Program-made: the position numbers and the translations under genes
The notes under the pieces: generated by a model
The model's input: only the letters and a program-made list of their open reading frames with translations
Database searches by the model: none
Told to the model about the DNA's origin: nothing
Assembly (NCBI GenBank): GCA_021234155.1
Contig: JAJEKV010000028.1
Span: 12,788,134-12,852,133 of the forward strand
Reading direction: 5' to 3'
Length of the DNA stretch: 64,000 nt
Source: Isoetes taiwanensis
Taxonomy: Eukaryota; Streptophyta; Lycopodiopsida; Isoetales; Isoetaceae
Shown: positions 1-9,932 of the stretch, in pieces
How positions within the stretch are numbered: the stretch's first letter is position 1
Layout: each line of letters starts with the position of its first letter

Positions 1-617
1 ATCGGCCATGAATTTCCTAAATGCAGCTGCTGGAAAACCTTTGCCCTCCATCACCTTATTTAGTTTTTCCCAAAACAGTCTTTGTGCAATGTAATCTTCA
101 GTTTTCATGTCACACAAGGCAATAGTCTGTAGAGACCTTATCCTACATGAAAGGAATTACAAAAATGAAATATACAACTTATCTTGGATCAAAATAAAAA
201 GAAAGAACTTACTTCGGATCATAGACATGACACCCTAACGTTGTCCAAGTCGGAATACGTTTCACATGATCAAAATGAACCCAACTATGTTCCAAATCCC
301 CACCTGGACGCATTCTATTTACTAAATCTACTCCTGAGCCAGGCCCGACAGTGGACATCTTGAAGATATAACATCTTTCATTATCGTCATCATGTAACTG
401 GTAAGGAAACACTGAACCGTGAAAGTACTGGTATCTGCTATGTTGTTTCAAATATAAAATTTGAGAAAACTCATCCCCTCCTTTCTTGTTCTGAGCCTTA
501 GCTTTATGAATCCACCTTCGTAATCTGAAGTTCCAAAATTAATAATAAATGCCAGTTAAAGACATTGGATGTAAATCGCGAAAGTTAATACAATACCTTC
601 GTTGATTGTTCAATGGT
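1..617 (-). pseudogene. MULE-like transposase fragment (copy A), truncated at 617
   Basis: This segment repeats 8265-8881 at an offset of 8264 bases, and I saw only two differences between the copies (419/8683 and 430/8694). On the minus strand it holds the end of exon 1 (617-597), all of exon 2 (524-213) and the start of exon 3 (142-1, running off the window). Exon 2 carries the presumed first catalytic Asp (motif HFDHVKR). Unlike copy B, exon 2 here is open: it has CAG where copy B has TAG. The copy stops abruptly at 617, inside exon 1, where a histone-like sequence begins. It is either part of a second element extending off the left edge or a duplicated fragment. It cannot encode a full transposase within the window. 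Confidence 0.8.
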
Positions 618-895
618 CAGCTAGAATGGTCAGGTACGAGATGCAGGCCATTATTGACAAGAGGAAGAAATCAAGGAGGAAGAGGAGGGACAGAGCACCA
701 GACTTCATCCCGATGGTGGAGGAGGAGGTGAATAGAATCCAAGCAGAGGCCTTGGACATACTGCAAGAGGCAGCAGAGGCTCATCTAATTAGCCTCTTTG
801 AGGACAGTGTCCGCTGTTGTGTGCACAGAGGACGTGTTACTGTGTAGGGCAGGGACTATGCCTTAGCTAGATACTTCCGTGGATGCCTCCCTTAG
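618..895 (+). pseudogene. Histone H3-like (possibly CENH3-like) gene remnant
   Basis: The plus frame encodes a stretch matching the H3 histone-fold core: a basic segment, then a helix reading EALDILQEAAEAHLISLFED, then C..H..RVTV. This corresponds to the alpha-2 helix and loop 2 of H3 (LQEA-EA-L--LFED---C--H--RVT). An in-frame TAG at 845-847 interrupts it, but the same frame continues with RDYALARYFRG before a second TAG at 893-895. That matches the H3 C-terminal pattern D--LAR--RG, so the TAG is a nonsense mutation in a once longer gene. The divergent sequence and the basic insertion before the core recall centromeric H3 variants more than canonical H3, but this is not certain. The 5' end is lost: the only upstream ATG (602) lies in the adjoining transposase copy. 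The gene is probably inactive. Confidence 0.7.
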
Positions 896-1029
896 CATCC
901 TTTTGTAACCCTTTTTTGGTTGTTAATATATGAGTGTTTTAATATTTATGGTTATGAGTGTTTTATATTTATCTGTAATTATTTGTTATTCTATTTATTG
1001 CGGCTGTGTATTTATCTACTAGTGTTGGT

Positions 1030-1180
1030 CGTGGCCACGGTGCGAAAATGACTATTCCACATTCTGTGGGAAGGTCTATTTCGCGACCGCCGCCCAATCT
1101 TGAAAAATAGTAGTTCCAAAGTTTTTGAGGGGCAATTTAGACGATCAGAACTACGGTGCGTAAAACGCATATTCCACACC
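1030..1180. repeat. Degenerate palindromic repeat units
   Basis: Diverged pieces of the palindrome arrays at 1930-2135 and 3905-4345 occur here, for example GGCCACGGTGCGAAAA and TATTTCGCGACCG. They lie between the convergent 3' ends of the H3-like remnant and the minus-strand frame at 1384-1737. Confidence 0.5.
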
Positions 1181-1383
1181 TGCTGAAGAGAATGCTTATC
1201 TGAATTTAGAATCTACATGTAAGGAAAATGGCCAAGAGCTTTCCAAATCGAAAATGTATGGTAAATAGATGGATCACATGTATCACTTATGGTTACATAC
1301 TTAAAACTAGCGAATGTCTGAAATATTGTAGTAACAGAATTTAGAACTCATATAAGAGGCATAGCATACATGAATGCAGAAGT

Positions 1384-1737
1384 TCATTCGCAATCGGGAT
1401 CATCATGAGCAGATAGTTGAGTGATGCGATTAATCTCATAGACGCAACGCTCTGGAACCCTCCAAAGGTGGATAACAACACGATAAAACCCGTTGGAAGA
1501 ACGATTTCGACGCTCTGCTACTCCTTCCAGCCAGGGATCAAGGGGGATACCCCTCTGAGAACATCTATAAAGATCATTATATGTCATAGTGCAAGTAATG
1601 GAGTCCATATCTTCGGGACGAGGAGGCAAGGTAGACCCCCTGTAATAAGAATAACCAGGCTGAGACATAGCAAATGGATGCCTTCTCGCATTGAATGGAG
1701 TCGCATACTTATATCGAACAAAATTATTGACATGCAA
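1384..1737 (-). CDS. Hypothetical protein, about 117 residues
   Basis: This minus-strand frame has no family I recognise. The product is rich in Arg, Tyr and Pro, with short motifs such as PPRPEDMDS and RGIPLDPW. I see no signal peptide and no membrane segment. It overlaps a plus-strand frame of identical length, but the plus translation looks like an antisense shadow, whereas the minus reading has a more protein-like composition. It sits among other intronless frames and palindrome arrays (618-4345) and may belong to the same insertion. Whether it is expressed cannot be judged from the sequence. Confidence 0.3.
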   Translation of the reverse strand: MHVNNFVRYKYATPFNARRHPFAMSQPGYSYYRGSTLPPRPEDMDSITCTMTYNDLYRCSQRGIPLDPWLEGVAERRNRSSNGFYRVVIHLWRVPERCVYEINRITQLSAHDDPDCE

Positions 1738-1929
1738 TCAGAAAGCGGCGTTATTGGTTATATATACTGAGCATAATGTACAAAATACACATGTAAATAT
1801 AATGTAATGAGTGAAAGCAAGGTGAAAGAATTTATAGCTACTTAATCCAATAATGTTGAAGTATAATACTAATATTGTTGAAGTATAATACCAAGAAAGT
1901 TGAAGAATAATATCAATAATGTCAAGTAT

Positions 1930-2135
1930 TATACCCTTTGGTGGTGGGCGTAAATAGGCCCTTCAATCATTTGTAATCGAATGATTTCGCGACCGTGGCT
2001 CTGTGAAAAGATGGGCTGTAACTAAACTGGATCCACGTATTTAAGACTTTGTAGCCAATGCGGTCGAAATAGGCCCTTCAATAATTTGTAATCGAGGGCG
2101 ATTTCAAGACCGCGGGCTACGGTGCGAATATGACC
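1930..2135. repeat. Palindromic repeat array, left (minus-oriented)
   Basis: Units contain AGGCCCTTCAATAATTTGTAATCG and palindromic GC-rich cores (TTTCGCGACCGTGG, GACCGCGGGCTACGGTGCGAA). They are in reverse orientation to the array at 3905-4345 and lie just 3' of the minus-strand gene at 2335-2799, mirroring the right-hand gene and array. Confidence 0.7.
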
Positions 2136-2334
2136 ACAAATAGAACATTCACATGAGAAAATACAAGGAAAATGGTAGAAGAAATCATTCCATTATACTA
2201 AAAGTGTAAGATTGCCAAGATAATACATGACAATATAAGGATGTTACTTAATTACACGGAAATCACTTGCTTATATACTTAATTTCTATGAAAATCTTTA
2301 TACCAGTTTATACACATATTCCAATGGAGTATCT

Positions 2335-2799
2335 TTATCTATGATATGTACGTATTATGTGTTGTGTGCTATGTAGCCATAGGTCACGTGTATCCCAAGG
2401 AATTGTATCCCAGTCGGGGAATTTAGACAGTAACCACAGGATGTTGAAGTCAAGGGATTGGAATAGGAGCTTACCAATATCCACAAAAGATTTGTAATGG
2501 AAGTTGTAAAGTTCAATGAGGATATAAATCCTATTCTTTTCACTAGTAGGAATGACCAGAGGTGCATAGTGATCCAGAGAGCAGGCCATGAAACCATGGA
2601 AAAGCATGTCCTTCAACTGTTCTAGCCTATCTTCTAAATCTGAGGGGGGTTCAAGAAGTCCCAAAGCACTTAGAGTGATCCTTGCATGTGTCGAACTGAT
2701 CTCCTGCAGTGGAGGGAGATGACGAGTATAGCGATCGATAATGAAGTTGATCAGCTGCCTTGCAAGCTCTGTGGTCTCACCTTTGTTCCATGTTTTCAC
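2335..2799 (-). CDS. Hypothetical protein, 154 residues, with divergent paralogue at 3166-3761
   Basis: An intact intronless minus-strand frame that I cannot assign to a family. It is mostly helical in character, with ELARQLINFIIDRY near the N-terminus, LGLLEPP at about residue 50, and a conserved block IELYNFHYKSFVDIGKLLF followed by LSKFPDWDTIPWDTRDLW. The plus-strand frame at 3166-3761 shows the same order of blocks (ELAMELINFI, GILEPL, LIRTYYNEYNNFVELGPLFF, MTRYPIWW, WDMREL), so the pair arose by duplication. The two genes diverge from a CTTG-rich spacer, and each is followed by a palindrome array. There is no signal peptide. The protein-level similarity between diverged copies suggests it was once a real gene. 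Its function is unknown. Confidence 0.5.
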   Translation of the reverse strand: MKTWNKGETTELARQLINFIIDRYTRHLPPLQEISSTHARITLSALGLLEPPSDLEDRLEQLKDMLFHGFMACSLDHYAPLVIPTSEKNRIYILIELYNFHYKSFVDIGKLLFQSLDFNILWLLSKFPDWDTIPWDTRDLWLHSTQHIIRTYHR

Positions 2800-3180
2800 C
2801 TTGCTTTCACTTCTCGTGTTCTCACCTTGCTTTCACTTCTCACCTTGTGTTCCGTGTTCTTTGCTAATTGATCTTGATCCTTGCTTCTTGCTCCTTCATC
2901 TTCGTGCTACTTCATGCTACTTGGTCTTGTTCCTTGCTCTTGATCTTGCTACTCAATCTTGTTCCTTGCTTCCTTGCTCCATGATCTTCCTTGTTCCTTG
3001 ATCTTCTTGCTCCTTGATCTTCCTTGTTCCTTACTTCTTGCTACTTGATCGTGATCCTTGTTCCTTGCTACTTGATCTTCCTGTTCCTTGCTACTTGGTC
3101 TTCTTCCTTGCTTCTTGCTCCTTGTTCCTTGCTCTGCTCCTTGTTCCTTGCTCCATCGTTGATCCTTGCTTGCTTTTGCA
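2780..3180. repeat. CTTG/CTCCTTGAT low-complexity spacer
   Basis: Irregular tandem copies of CTTGCTCCTTGATCTTC-like units separate the two divergent homologous frames. Plus-strand frames here are Leu/Pro/Cys-rich and are repeat artefacts. The spacer would hold any shared promoter. Confidence 0.8.
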
Positions 3181-3761
3181 AATGATTGGACCCAATCCTC
3201 CCTGGGCTACTCCAGAAGGTCTGCAAGCATGCCGGGCATTACAGGCGGCCCTGAAACCGATGAGCTATTTGACCATTTCTTGGAGTGGAGGTTGCACCAC
3301 GATCCCACCAAGGAGCTTGCAATGGAGTTGATCAACTTCATTCGAGCGATTTGATTGTGGTCATGAGCCAGCGATGGAAATTAATCCATCGAATGTTATA
3401 GGAGACTTGCAATGAGGGGAATTCTTGAACCCCTCCTTACGGGACGAGATGCTCGCCAGTTGAGGCCTCTTCTTCGTCTTTGGTTATTTAGCACACTCTC
3501 TCGGATCAATACATATCGAGTTCATTCATGAAATTTGTAAGGGGACAGATGTATGGCCTTATTAGGACGTACTACAACGAGTACAACAACTTTGTGGAGT
3601 TGGGTCCGCTCTTCTTCCGTGAGTATCATCATGTGGAATTACTTTTTCTAATGACTAGGTACCCCATATGGTGGAAAGAATCAGGCTGGGATATGCGAGA
3701 GCTCTCGTTTCCTAACCCAGCTGCGTGGGTTACCCCTCGCAGGGGAAGGGGAAGGGGTTAG
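3166..3761 (+). pseudogene. Broken paralogue of the 2335-2799 protein
   Basis: Three plus-strand frame pieces together reproduce the minus-strand protein at 2335-2799. They are 3166-3354 (ending KELAMELINFIRAI then stop), about 3396-3530 (LAMRGILEPLL..RLWLFSTLSRI) and 3528-3761 (LIRTYYNEYNNFVELGPLFFREYHH..MTRYPIWW..WDMREL, with an Arg/Gly tail ending RRGRGRG). At least two frame changes and several stops lie between them. The Arg/Gly tail is absent from the minus-strand copy. The piece is probably dead, but its coding similarity supports the reality of the family. Function unknown. Confidence 0.5.
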
Positions 3762-3904
3762 GAACCTAGGGGAAGGTTACTAGGGACATACTGCCGTGGT
3801 CTCTAGTAACCTTTGCTACCTATCATACATAATTCATATGATACCGTGTTAATATGTTCTCTAAATATTCTCTAATATGTTAATATGTTCTCTAATATGT
3901 TAAT

Positions 3905-4345
3905 ATTCTCTAGCTACAGGCCCATATTTCGCACCGTAGCCACGGTGCAAATCGACTCATTTACAAATTATTGAAGGGCCTATTTCGCACCGTAGCCACG
4001 GTCGCGAAATCATTTCGATTACAAATTATTGAAGGGTTTATTTTCGCGACCGCGGGCTACTGCGGGCGAAATACGCGGATCCGGTTTTAGTTACAAAGCC
4101 CATATTTCGCGACCGCGGGCGGTGCGAAATCGATTTCAGTTATAAATTATTGAAGGGCCTATTTCGCACCGTAGCCACGGTGCAAAATCAACTCAGCCAC
4201 AAATTATTGAAGGGGCCTTTATTTTCGCACCGGTGGCTACGGTGCGAAATACGTGGATCGAGTTTAGTTATAGGCCCATATTTCGTACCGTGGCCACGAT
4301 GCGCAATACATGCATCCAGTTTACTTACAATACAGCATTTCGCAC
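3905..4345. repeat. Palindromic repeat array, right (plus-oriented), about seven units
   Basis: About seven palindromes spaced 50-75 bases apart, with core ATTTCGCACCGT-AGCC-ACGGTGCGAAAT or the variant TTTCGCGACCGCGGGC. They alternate with the direct motif ACAAATTATTGAAGGGCCTA. The array lies immediately 3' of the plus-strand pseudogene. Each unit could form a stable hairpin in single-stranded DNA or RNA. Confidence 0.8.
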
Positions 4346-4399
4346 ACTGAGCACTATCGAACTGATAAATAAACCAACTCTTTTACAGTAGAGACATTA

Positions 4400-5481
4400 T
4401 CAAGAGCTCTCAATACGGACATAACCTTTGCCTTGCCTACATCTCATTGATCTCCACTCCCTTGATCGCTTCCCTCTTTCTTTCCCGCTGGGTTTTTTGT
4501 CTAAACAACTTAGCAAGTGTTGATTCGCCTCGTTCCGTGATTTCTTCACCCGGTTGCACACGATCCATCCTTCGTAAAACCATTGACACATCTGCTGCAA
4601 GGAATTCCCAACTGAACCTCTGTGTTGAGTGAAACGGAAGAATGCATTCTTGGCTTGCTTATGGGACTTCTCCATTCCCTGTGTATTCCAAATTCCCAAG
4701 CTTCCATATTCCCTGACAAACCACACGCCATGTGCGAACAGAATATGGACATAGTGAGTCAAATTGGCCTCACCCCATGCCGTCAAGAAAGACTTAGTGA
4801 AGTTTGTGACTTGCCTCCGGAATTTGGCAACATCATTTTCCTGCACTACCTTTTTCTGCATTTCCTTTACCGGTCTGGAGAAATCACGCCATGCCTTGAT
4901 TTTCTTCAGGCGTGATCTACCACGATCATTTCGATCATCCTCAGCTGCAATAAGATCCTTGTAAGCTTCCCAAACACCAGATAAGTTCTCTTTCGCGGGA
5001 GGCAAAAACCTCTTAGCCTTTGAACCACCCATACTAGGTTTCAGGGGAACCTTGCCGGATACCTTTGGATCTTGAAGTATTTTGTAGTCCCACCATGAAG
5101 TCCCACATTAGATAGCACCTTTTCAACTTCATGCATGGCAGCTTCCCTAGAGCTTTGGGGTGATTTATTCCAAGCAAACAAGATACTCATGTAAACCATC
5201 TTGTCTATGATTCTCAAGAAAGCATGAAGGGTGCATATGTGTACTTTTTTTAACGGAATCGACAGAATTGGCATCAAGGTTGTGTCCTTCTCTTCTCTAT
5301 TTGGTGGCTCATCCTGGACACAGTCTAATGTACTCTTGTCCAACCTAGCTGAATCTCTTCTCGCATAGAGACAGTAGGGACAAGCATAAGTAGTCTTACC
5401 AGCACCATGCTTCATTACGTACATGCATTTTATTGTCTTCAAATCTGCAAAGAAGATGCCATTCAACCTTGTACTCACCAT
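4400..5481 (-). pseudogene. Transposase-like gene remnant, 3' part, frameshifted
   Basis: Two adjacent minus-strand frames make one protein. 5481-5041 contains CPYCLYARRDSARLD and LHAFLRIIDKMVYMSILFAW and ends in GGTTKYFK. 5032-4400 begins at GGSKAKRFLPP and contains HYVHILFAHGVWFVREYGSL, WNTQGMEKSHKQAKN and a basic tail. The second frame can be followed back across the stop as PKVSGKVPLKPS, so a single one-base indel near 5075-5080 separates them. The pattern of His, YGS, QG-EK and K residues resembles the C-terminal half of transposase-like proteins that I recall from plants and basal animals. I cannot name the superfamily. The 5' half, at 5700-6840, is more decayed. Confidence 0.5.
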
Positions 5482-5699
5482 ATCCAGGGCGCAAGTTTTT
5501 CTCCGATTCCGTGAGAGGCAATCATTGTGGGGATGGGTGTTTGATCAAAAATCCATTTCAAGATTATCTTGTGATTTTCCTCACGGTACTGAAATAAACC
5601 AACCCACCAAATGTGATCTTAATTTGGACGGACAACTTAGTAATACCATCTAGATTTGACTCTTCATTCCCTTTATTCAAAGCTCGTTCATTAGACTCG

Positions 5700-6840
5700 A
5701 GTGAAACCCTCTCGTACTTTCGCCTTTCACCAATTCCATTTCATCCGACTTCAAAACAATTCTTAGTTTGCAAACAAGACTCTTCTACCTTCATATCATA
5801 AATCGAACAAAAAAGTGAAGCATTCTACTTAAGTCTATCCAAAGAATTGTTATTTTCATTAAAGCGTAAAGTATCACCAAACTTCGACTTCTTCTTACCT
5901 TTGGTATAGGATGGCAATGTATCCAAATTGACACCTGCTTGGTCGGTGATACATATCACCAAGAAGCTCTTGCACTTGTCTGTTTCTCGATGACCTACAA
6001 GTCCTCACACTAGTCATCCTTGGTAGTAGAATAGTTTTGGTAATGCCTTGTTGTTTAAGGCCATCCTGCAAGCATCTGAACAAAGCAATGTAAGCTTGCC
6101 TACTTATTAGACATTGTCACACGGTTCTTTAATCGATTCGAGAGGTTTGACCGTTCCCCAACTCCTCGCGTAGATTGTTTGTACTACAGCTTTCCTAAGT
6201 TGAATGCTACCAGGAAGCTTTAACATTTCTAATACATCATCTTTAGTAACCAATTTCTTTAATAAACGGGCAATATTAGCAGGTTTTCTCTTATTTTTTC
6301 TTCGCGATTTGGATCAACAAGCTTCTTAATAGCCATGGCCCTTTTTTAAGCCTCCACCCCGAGGGGGCTAATATATTTATGGGCTTCGGGTTTCTTGCCC
6401 TCTCCCCCGATCCCCGGTGGAGTTCTTTTCAAGCGTTTGACTTCGCTTGTGAAGGGAATCATTTTCTTGCACAACCCTCTTCATTCCTTGCTCCGGTGAT
6501 TTCATCTCTCAGTCACCATTTTCTGATTTTCTACCTCCAATTCATTGAGCTTGCGGCATTGTTGAGACAGAAAGTAGTTCGCCTGTTGGAGCTGGTTAAC
6601 ATCCGATAAAACTTTGCAATTGAATCCATACAAGTAGTTATACATGGCACATAAATGTGGATCAAGATTACCCTTAACCAAATTATTACAAGAACCTAGT
6701 AACCCTTGGAGTGCGACTTTTTTTAAGTTTTTTCGAACTATGTTTTCATGTTTTTTTATAAGGATCATTTGTCGAATTGGGAAAATTGGGAACTCTGATA
6801 TGGAGAAAACTGAGTATATAAAATTGGCAGGAATCTTCAT
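5700..6840 (-). pseudogene. Decayed 5' portion of the 4400-5481 transposase-like gene
   Basis: Minus-strand coding traces appear in changing frames. 6840-6502 has LQGLLGSCNNLVKGNLDPH and a coiled-coil-like tail LSQQCRKLNELEVENQKM. Near 6350-6120 the strand encodes ANIARLLKKLVTKDDVLEML and AVVQTIYARSWGTVKPLESI. At 6083-5895 pieces such as CKSFLVICITDQAGVN lead into LDTLPSYTKG. Stops and frame changes occur every 50-100 codons. It lies head-to-tail behind the MULE-like transposase (6864) with almost no spacer, so it may be a second gene of the same element or a separate older insertion. GC-rich patches near 6340-6420 do not code. Confidence 0.35.
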
Positions 6841-6863
6841 TTTTATAAAATATCATCAACACT

Positions 6864-9800
6864 TTACATTTTTATGTTGGTATCTCTTCGGAGCTCAAAA
6901 ATTACATGCTTTCCGCATGTGATAATCTGTTTTCCAACTACTTCTGCTTCCATGTCATAACTTCGCTCTAGATTCACATCTGCATCGTTACTCAATCTGG
7001 CTCTTTTATTGACACGCCTTCCATTTCTAACTCTGACGAAACTACTCGCAGAAGGTGCATAAGAAGAAATGTCAGTGGAGTACTGATTAGATGTGGATGA
7101 TAGCCCTCTCACCTCGAATCCGCTACTCAGCAATACTTGCAATTCTTCATCCTTTATGTTGACTCCTGTAGCCACTGGCCAACTACCAGGTCTGCTAGGA
7201 GCACTGACTATATTGTAATCCGGATACCATGTATGTTGCACATTGGTTGAACAAAACCACATCATTTGTTCCTGCTCTCCATTACGATGTCTTCTAATCC
7301 CATAAAAAGAAGGGGCAACAGTGGATTTGTTCCCCTTGTTAATACCTGTTTGGCATTTACGACCAGTTTTTGAAACACGGCCCATACATTTCACTTCACT
7401 TCCAGCAAGTGTCCTCCTCAAGGCCCAACTAGCCTGATGAATATCTACTTCTATGACTCTAATTCGTGGACTGCTAAAATTTATTGTCCTTCTTGCCGAG
7501 TCATCAATTCTTGAACGTGACATAGTGTGGGTCACCTTATCTGGACGGTGACTTCCTGCTTCAGAATTAGTAATTGTGGATGTCTTTCTCAAGATGGTTT
7601 GGTTATTACCACCGGATCCAGGATTATATTCTGGCATTCCACTCCTAGATGCTTGTTCATTAATTATATTCACTCCCTGCATAGGGCTTATTCCAGAGCG
7701 AATACTTCTTTCCAATCTTCCCAACAAATTCGAAACAGTAGGCCCTGTTCCCAAGTGTCTACCCTCCAACCATGCTTTGTATTTTGAACTTTGCAAGAGT
7801 GCTTCTGTCATATCAAATACGCATGCATCATATAAATTCATAGTCTTTCTGTATCCCCTAGCTGCTAGCCAGCTTCCGTGCTTGGATTCAGACATGTTAG
7901 TGTGAGGGACATGTATGGCACTGGCTATGTCCATTCCTGTAAGCATATAATTTCCCCATCTGCTTACCCTCTGATGCCACCAAGACAACCAGGAACCTAA
8001 CGACTTTATGTCCACCTCGTCGGCTTTTCCAGGCCACCAATCAATGGTTTCATGATAAATATCTTCTGCAATTTCAATAGTTTCTGCATTTCTCCATTTC
8101 CTACATAAATCCAGATGCTGGATACGGTAGGCCTCATAAATGTATTTATTTGTGTGACGTTGCAAGCACTGCTCAAAATGAAATTGGCATGAGCGTTCTC
8201 CACCTAAAATTTCCTGGCCATTATTGAACACATCTCGTACTGCTGTCCAGTTAGCCTGTGCTTCATCGGCCATGAATTTCCTAAATGCAGCTGCTGGAAA
8301 ACCTTTGCCCTCCATCACCTTATTTAGTTTTTCCCAAAACAGTCTTTGTGCAATGTAATCTTCAGTTTTCATGTCACACAAGGCAATAGTCTGTAGAGAC
8401 CTTATCCTACATGAAAGGAATTACAAAAATGAAATATACAACTTATCTTGGATCAAAATAAAAAGAAAGAACTTACTTCGGATCATAGACATGACACCCT
8501 AACGTTGTCCAAGTCGGAATACGTTTCACATGATCAAAATGAACCCAACTATGTTCCAAATCCCCACCTGGACGCATTCTATTTACTAAATCTACTCCTG
8601 AGCCAGGCCCGACAGTGGACATCTTGAAGATATAACATCTTTCATTATCGTCATCATGTAACTGGTAAGGAAACACTGAACCATGAAAGTACTAGTATCT
8701 GCTATGTTGTTTCAAATATAAAATTTGAGAAAACTCATCCCCTCCTTTCTTGTTCTGAGCCTTAGCTTTATGAATCCACCTTCGTAATCTGAAGTTCCAA
8801 AATTAATAATAAATGCCAGTTAAAGACATTGGATGTAAATCGCGAAAGTTAATACAATACCTTCGTTGATTGTTCAATGGTTCTAGTTTTTGAAGAAATT
8901 TATCCACACCCGCAGAGTCCATTGTTTGAAAAGCCGAGATTTCCTCTTCAGAAATTATATTACCATTCACAAAATCCATTGCAAGATCGTGTTGTGTTTC
9001 TCGGGCTCCCTTCATAGTTGATGGTGTATTTGCACCTCTAGTGTTTAAAAGTGCCTTGGCCATATACATACTTTCTCTTGACTCTGCAACTCTGATAGGA
9101 TGATCATGACTTCCGATGTGAAAGGCCAACCTCGTAAAACTTGTGCATGTGCACTGGCTTATGCATTCTGGCTTATGCATTCTGGTTGTTCCCTACAAAA
9201 TATACAATTAAGTGAACCATTGACCATAGATAGTTCTCCTATAAATGGTGTGTTCCTTAAGGTTCCTCTCCATTGCACCTCATTTGGTTTTCCTGTTCCC
9301 AATAAACATTCGCAACTCATATTCTTGCATTGTAGGTGGCCACAACAGTGGGCCAATTTCACACAACCTGGAAAACTTGGAACAACTGTATGAGAAGGGT
9401 CTGACCAAACATGAGGATCCATGTTCTGTTCCATTCCTGACATGGGCTTCGAACATTTTTTTTCACTTGGGAGCTCGTAAACTACAGTACCATTATAAAA
9501 CTCTGGCAAATGGTTCACCCTTACAGATCTTCCGACCTCTAGTGCCCAACTCTTCAGCTTACTATTGCTACCATTTGTGATCAAGTAATCGAACATTGAC
9601 CTCTCACTTATATTGGAATCTATAGATTTAGGAGAGTCCACAGATATGGGACATGCTGGAGAACTGATAATTTCAGGCATACCAGTCACTATAACACGTG
9701 AGCCAAATTCTCTATCAATCACATAAACTCCATCAACATTCATCTTCACAACGTATGTCAAAGTATCATCGTCATTTTCCGCCGACACTTGTTGCAACAT

Positions 9801-9932
9801 CACACTACCAGGTTGAAACCCAAAACATTGTGAAACTAGATTGTTACTCACAAGGCAAATACCATTGACATCAAATGGTAACTGCATAGATTGCAGTTTG
9901 CCTGGAGAAGTCATGCTAAGCACGGCATCCAT
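6864..9932 (-). pseudogene. MULE-like DDE transposase, three exons, with two disabling lesions
   Basis: Exon 1 is 9932-8861, exon 2 is 8788-8477 and exon 3 is 8406-6864. The donors read GTATTG and GTAAGT, and the phases match. The reading frame totals about 970 codons. Exon 1 has a Cys/His cluster (CCGHLQCKNMSCECL) and an RLAFHIGSHDHPIR block typical of these proteins. Exon 2 has HFDHVKRIPTWTT (first Asp). Exon 3 has CDMKTED, FMADEAQANWTAVR (second Asp), CQFHFEQCLQRHT (the Cys-His pair between D2 and E) and NMSESKHGSW (Glu). This order fits Mutator-like transposases that cut and paste DNA in the nucleus. Two lesions are visible: a 14-bp tandem duplication at 9156-9183 shifts frame in exon 1, and exon 2 has TAG at 8694-8692. 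Its neighbour is the divergent ParB/methyltransferase gene. Assignment to MULE rather than another DDE group is by motif layout only. Confidence 0.7.
9156..9183 (-). other. 14-bp tandem duplication causing a transposase frameshift
   Basis: GGCTTATGCATTCT occurs twice in tandem. Read on the minus strand, exon 1 runs into NA-stop after PECISQ. With one copy, the frame would pass directly from PECISQ into CTCTSFTRL. Confidence 0.9.

Noticed and set aside
1-617. Possible assembly duplication of 8265-8881
   Set aside because: The two copies differ at two sites and have different flanks at 617/8881, so they look like separate genomic copies. A read-level check of the window edge would still be useful.
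1417-1770. 117-codon plus frame opposite the minus frame at 1384-1737
   Set aside because: The minus reading has the more protein-like composition; the plus one is probably its shadow. Neither is certain.
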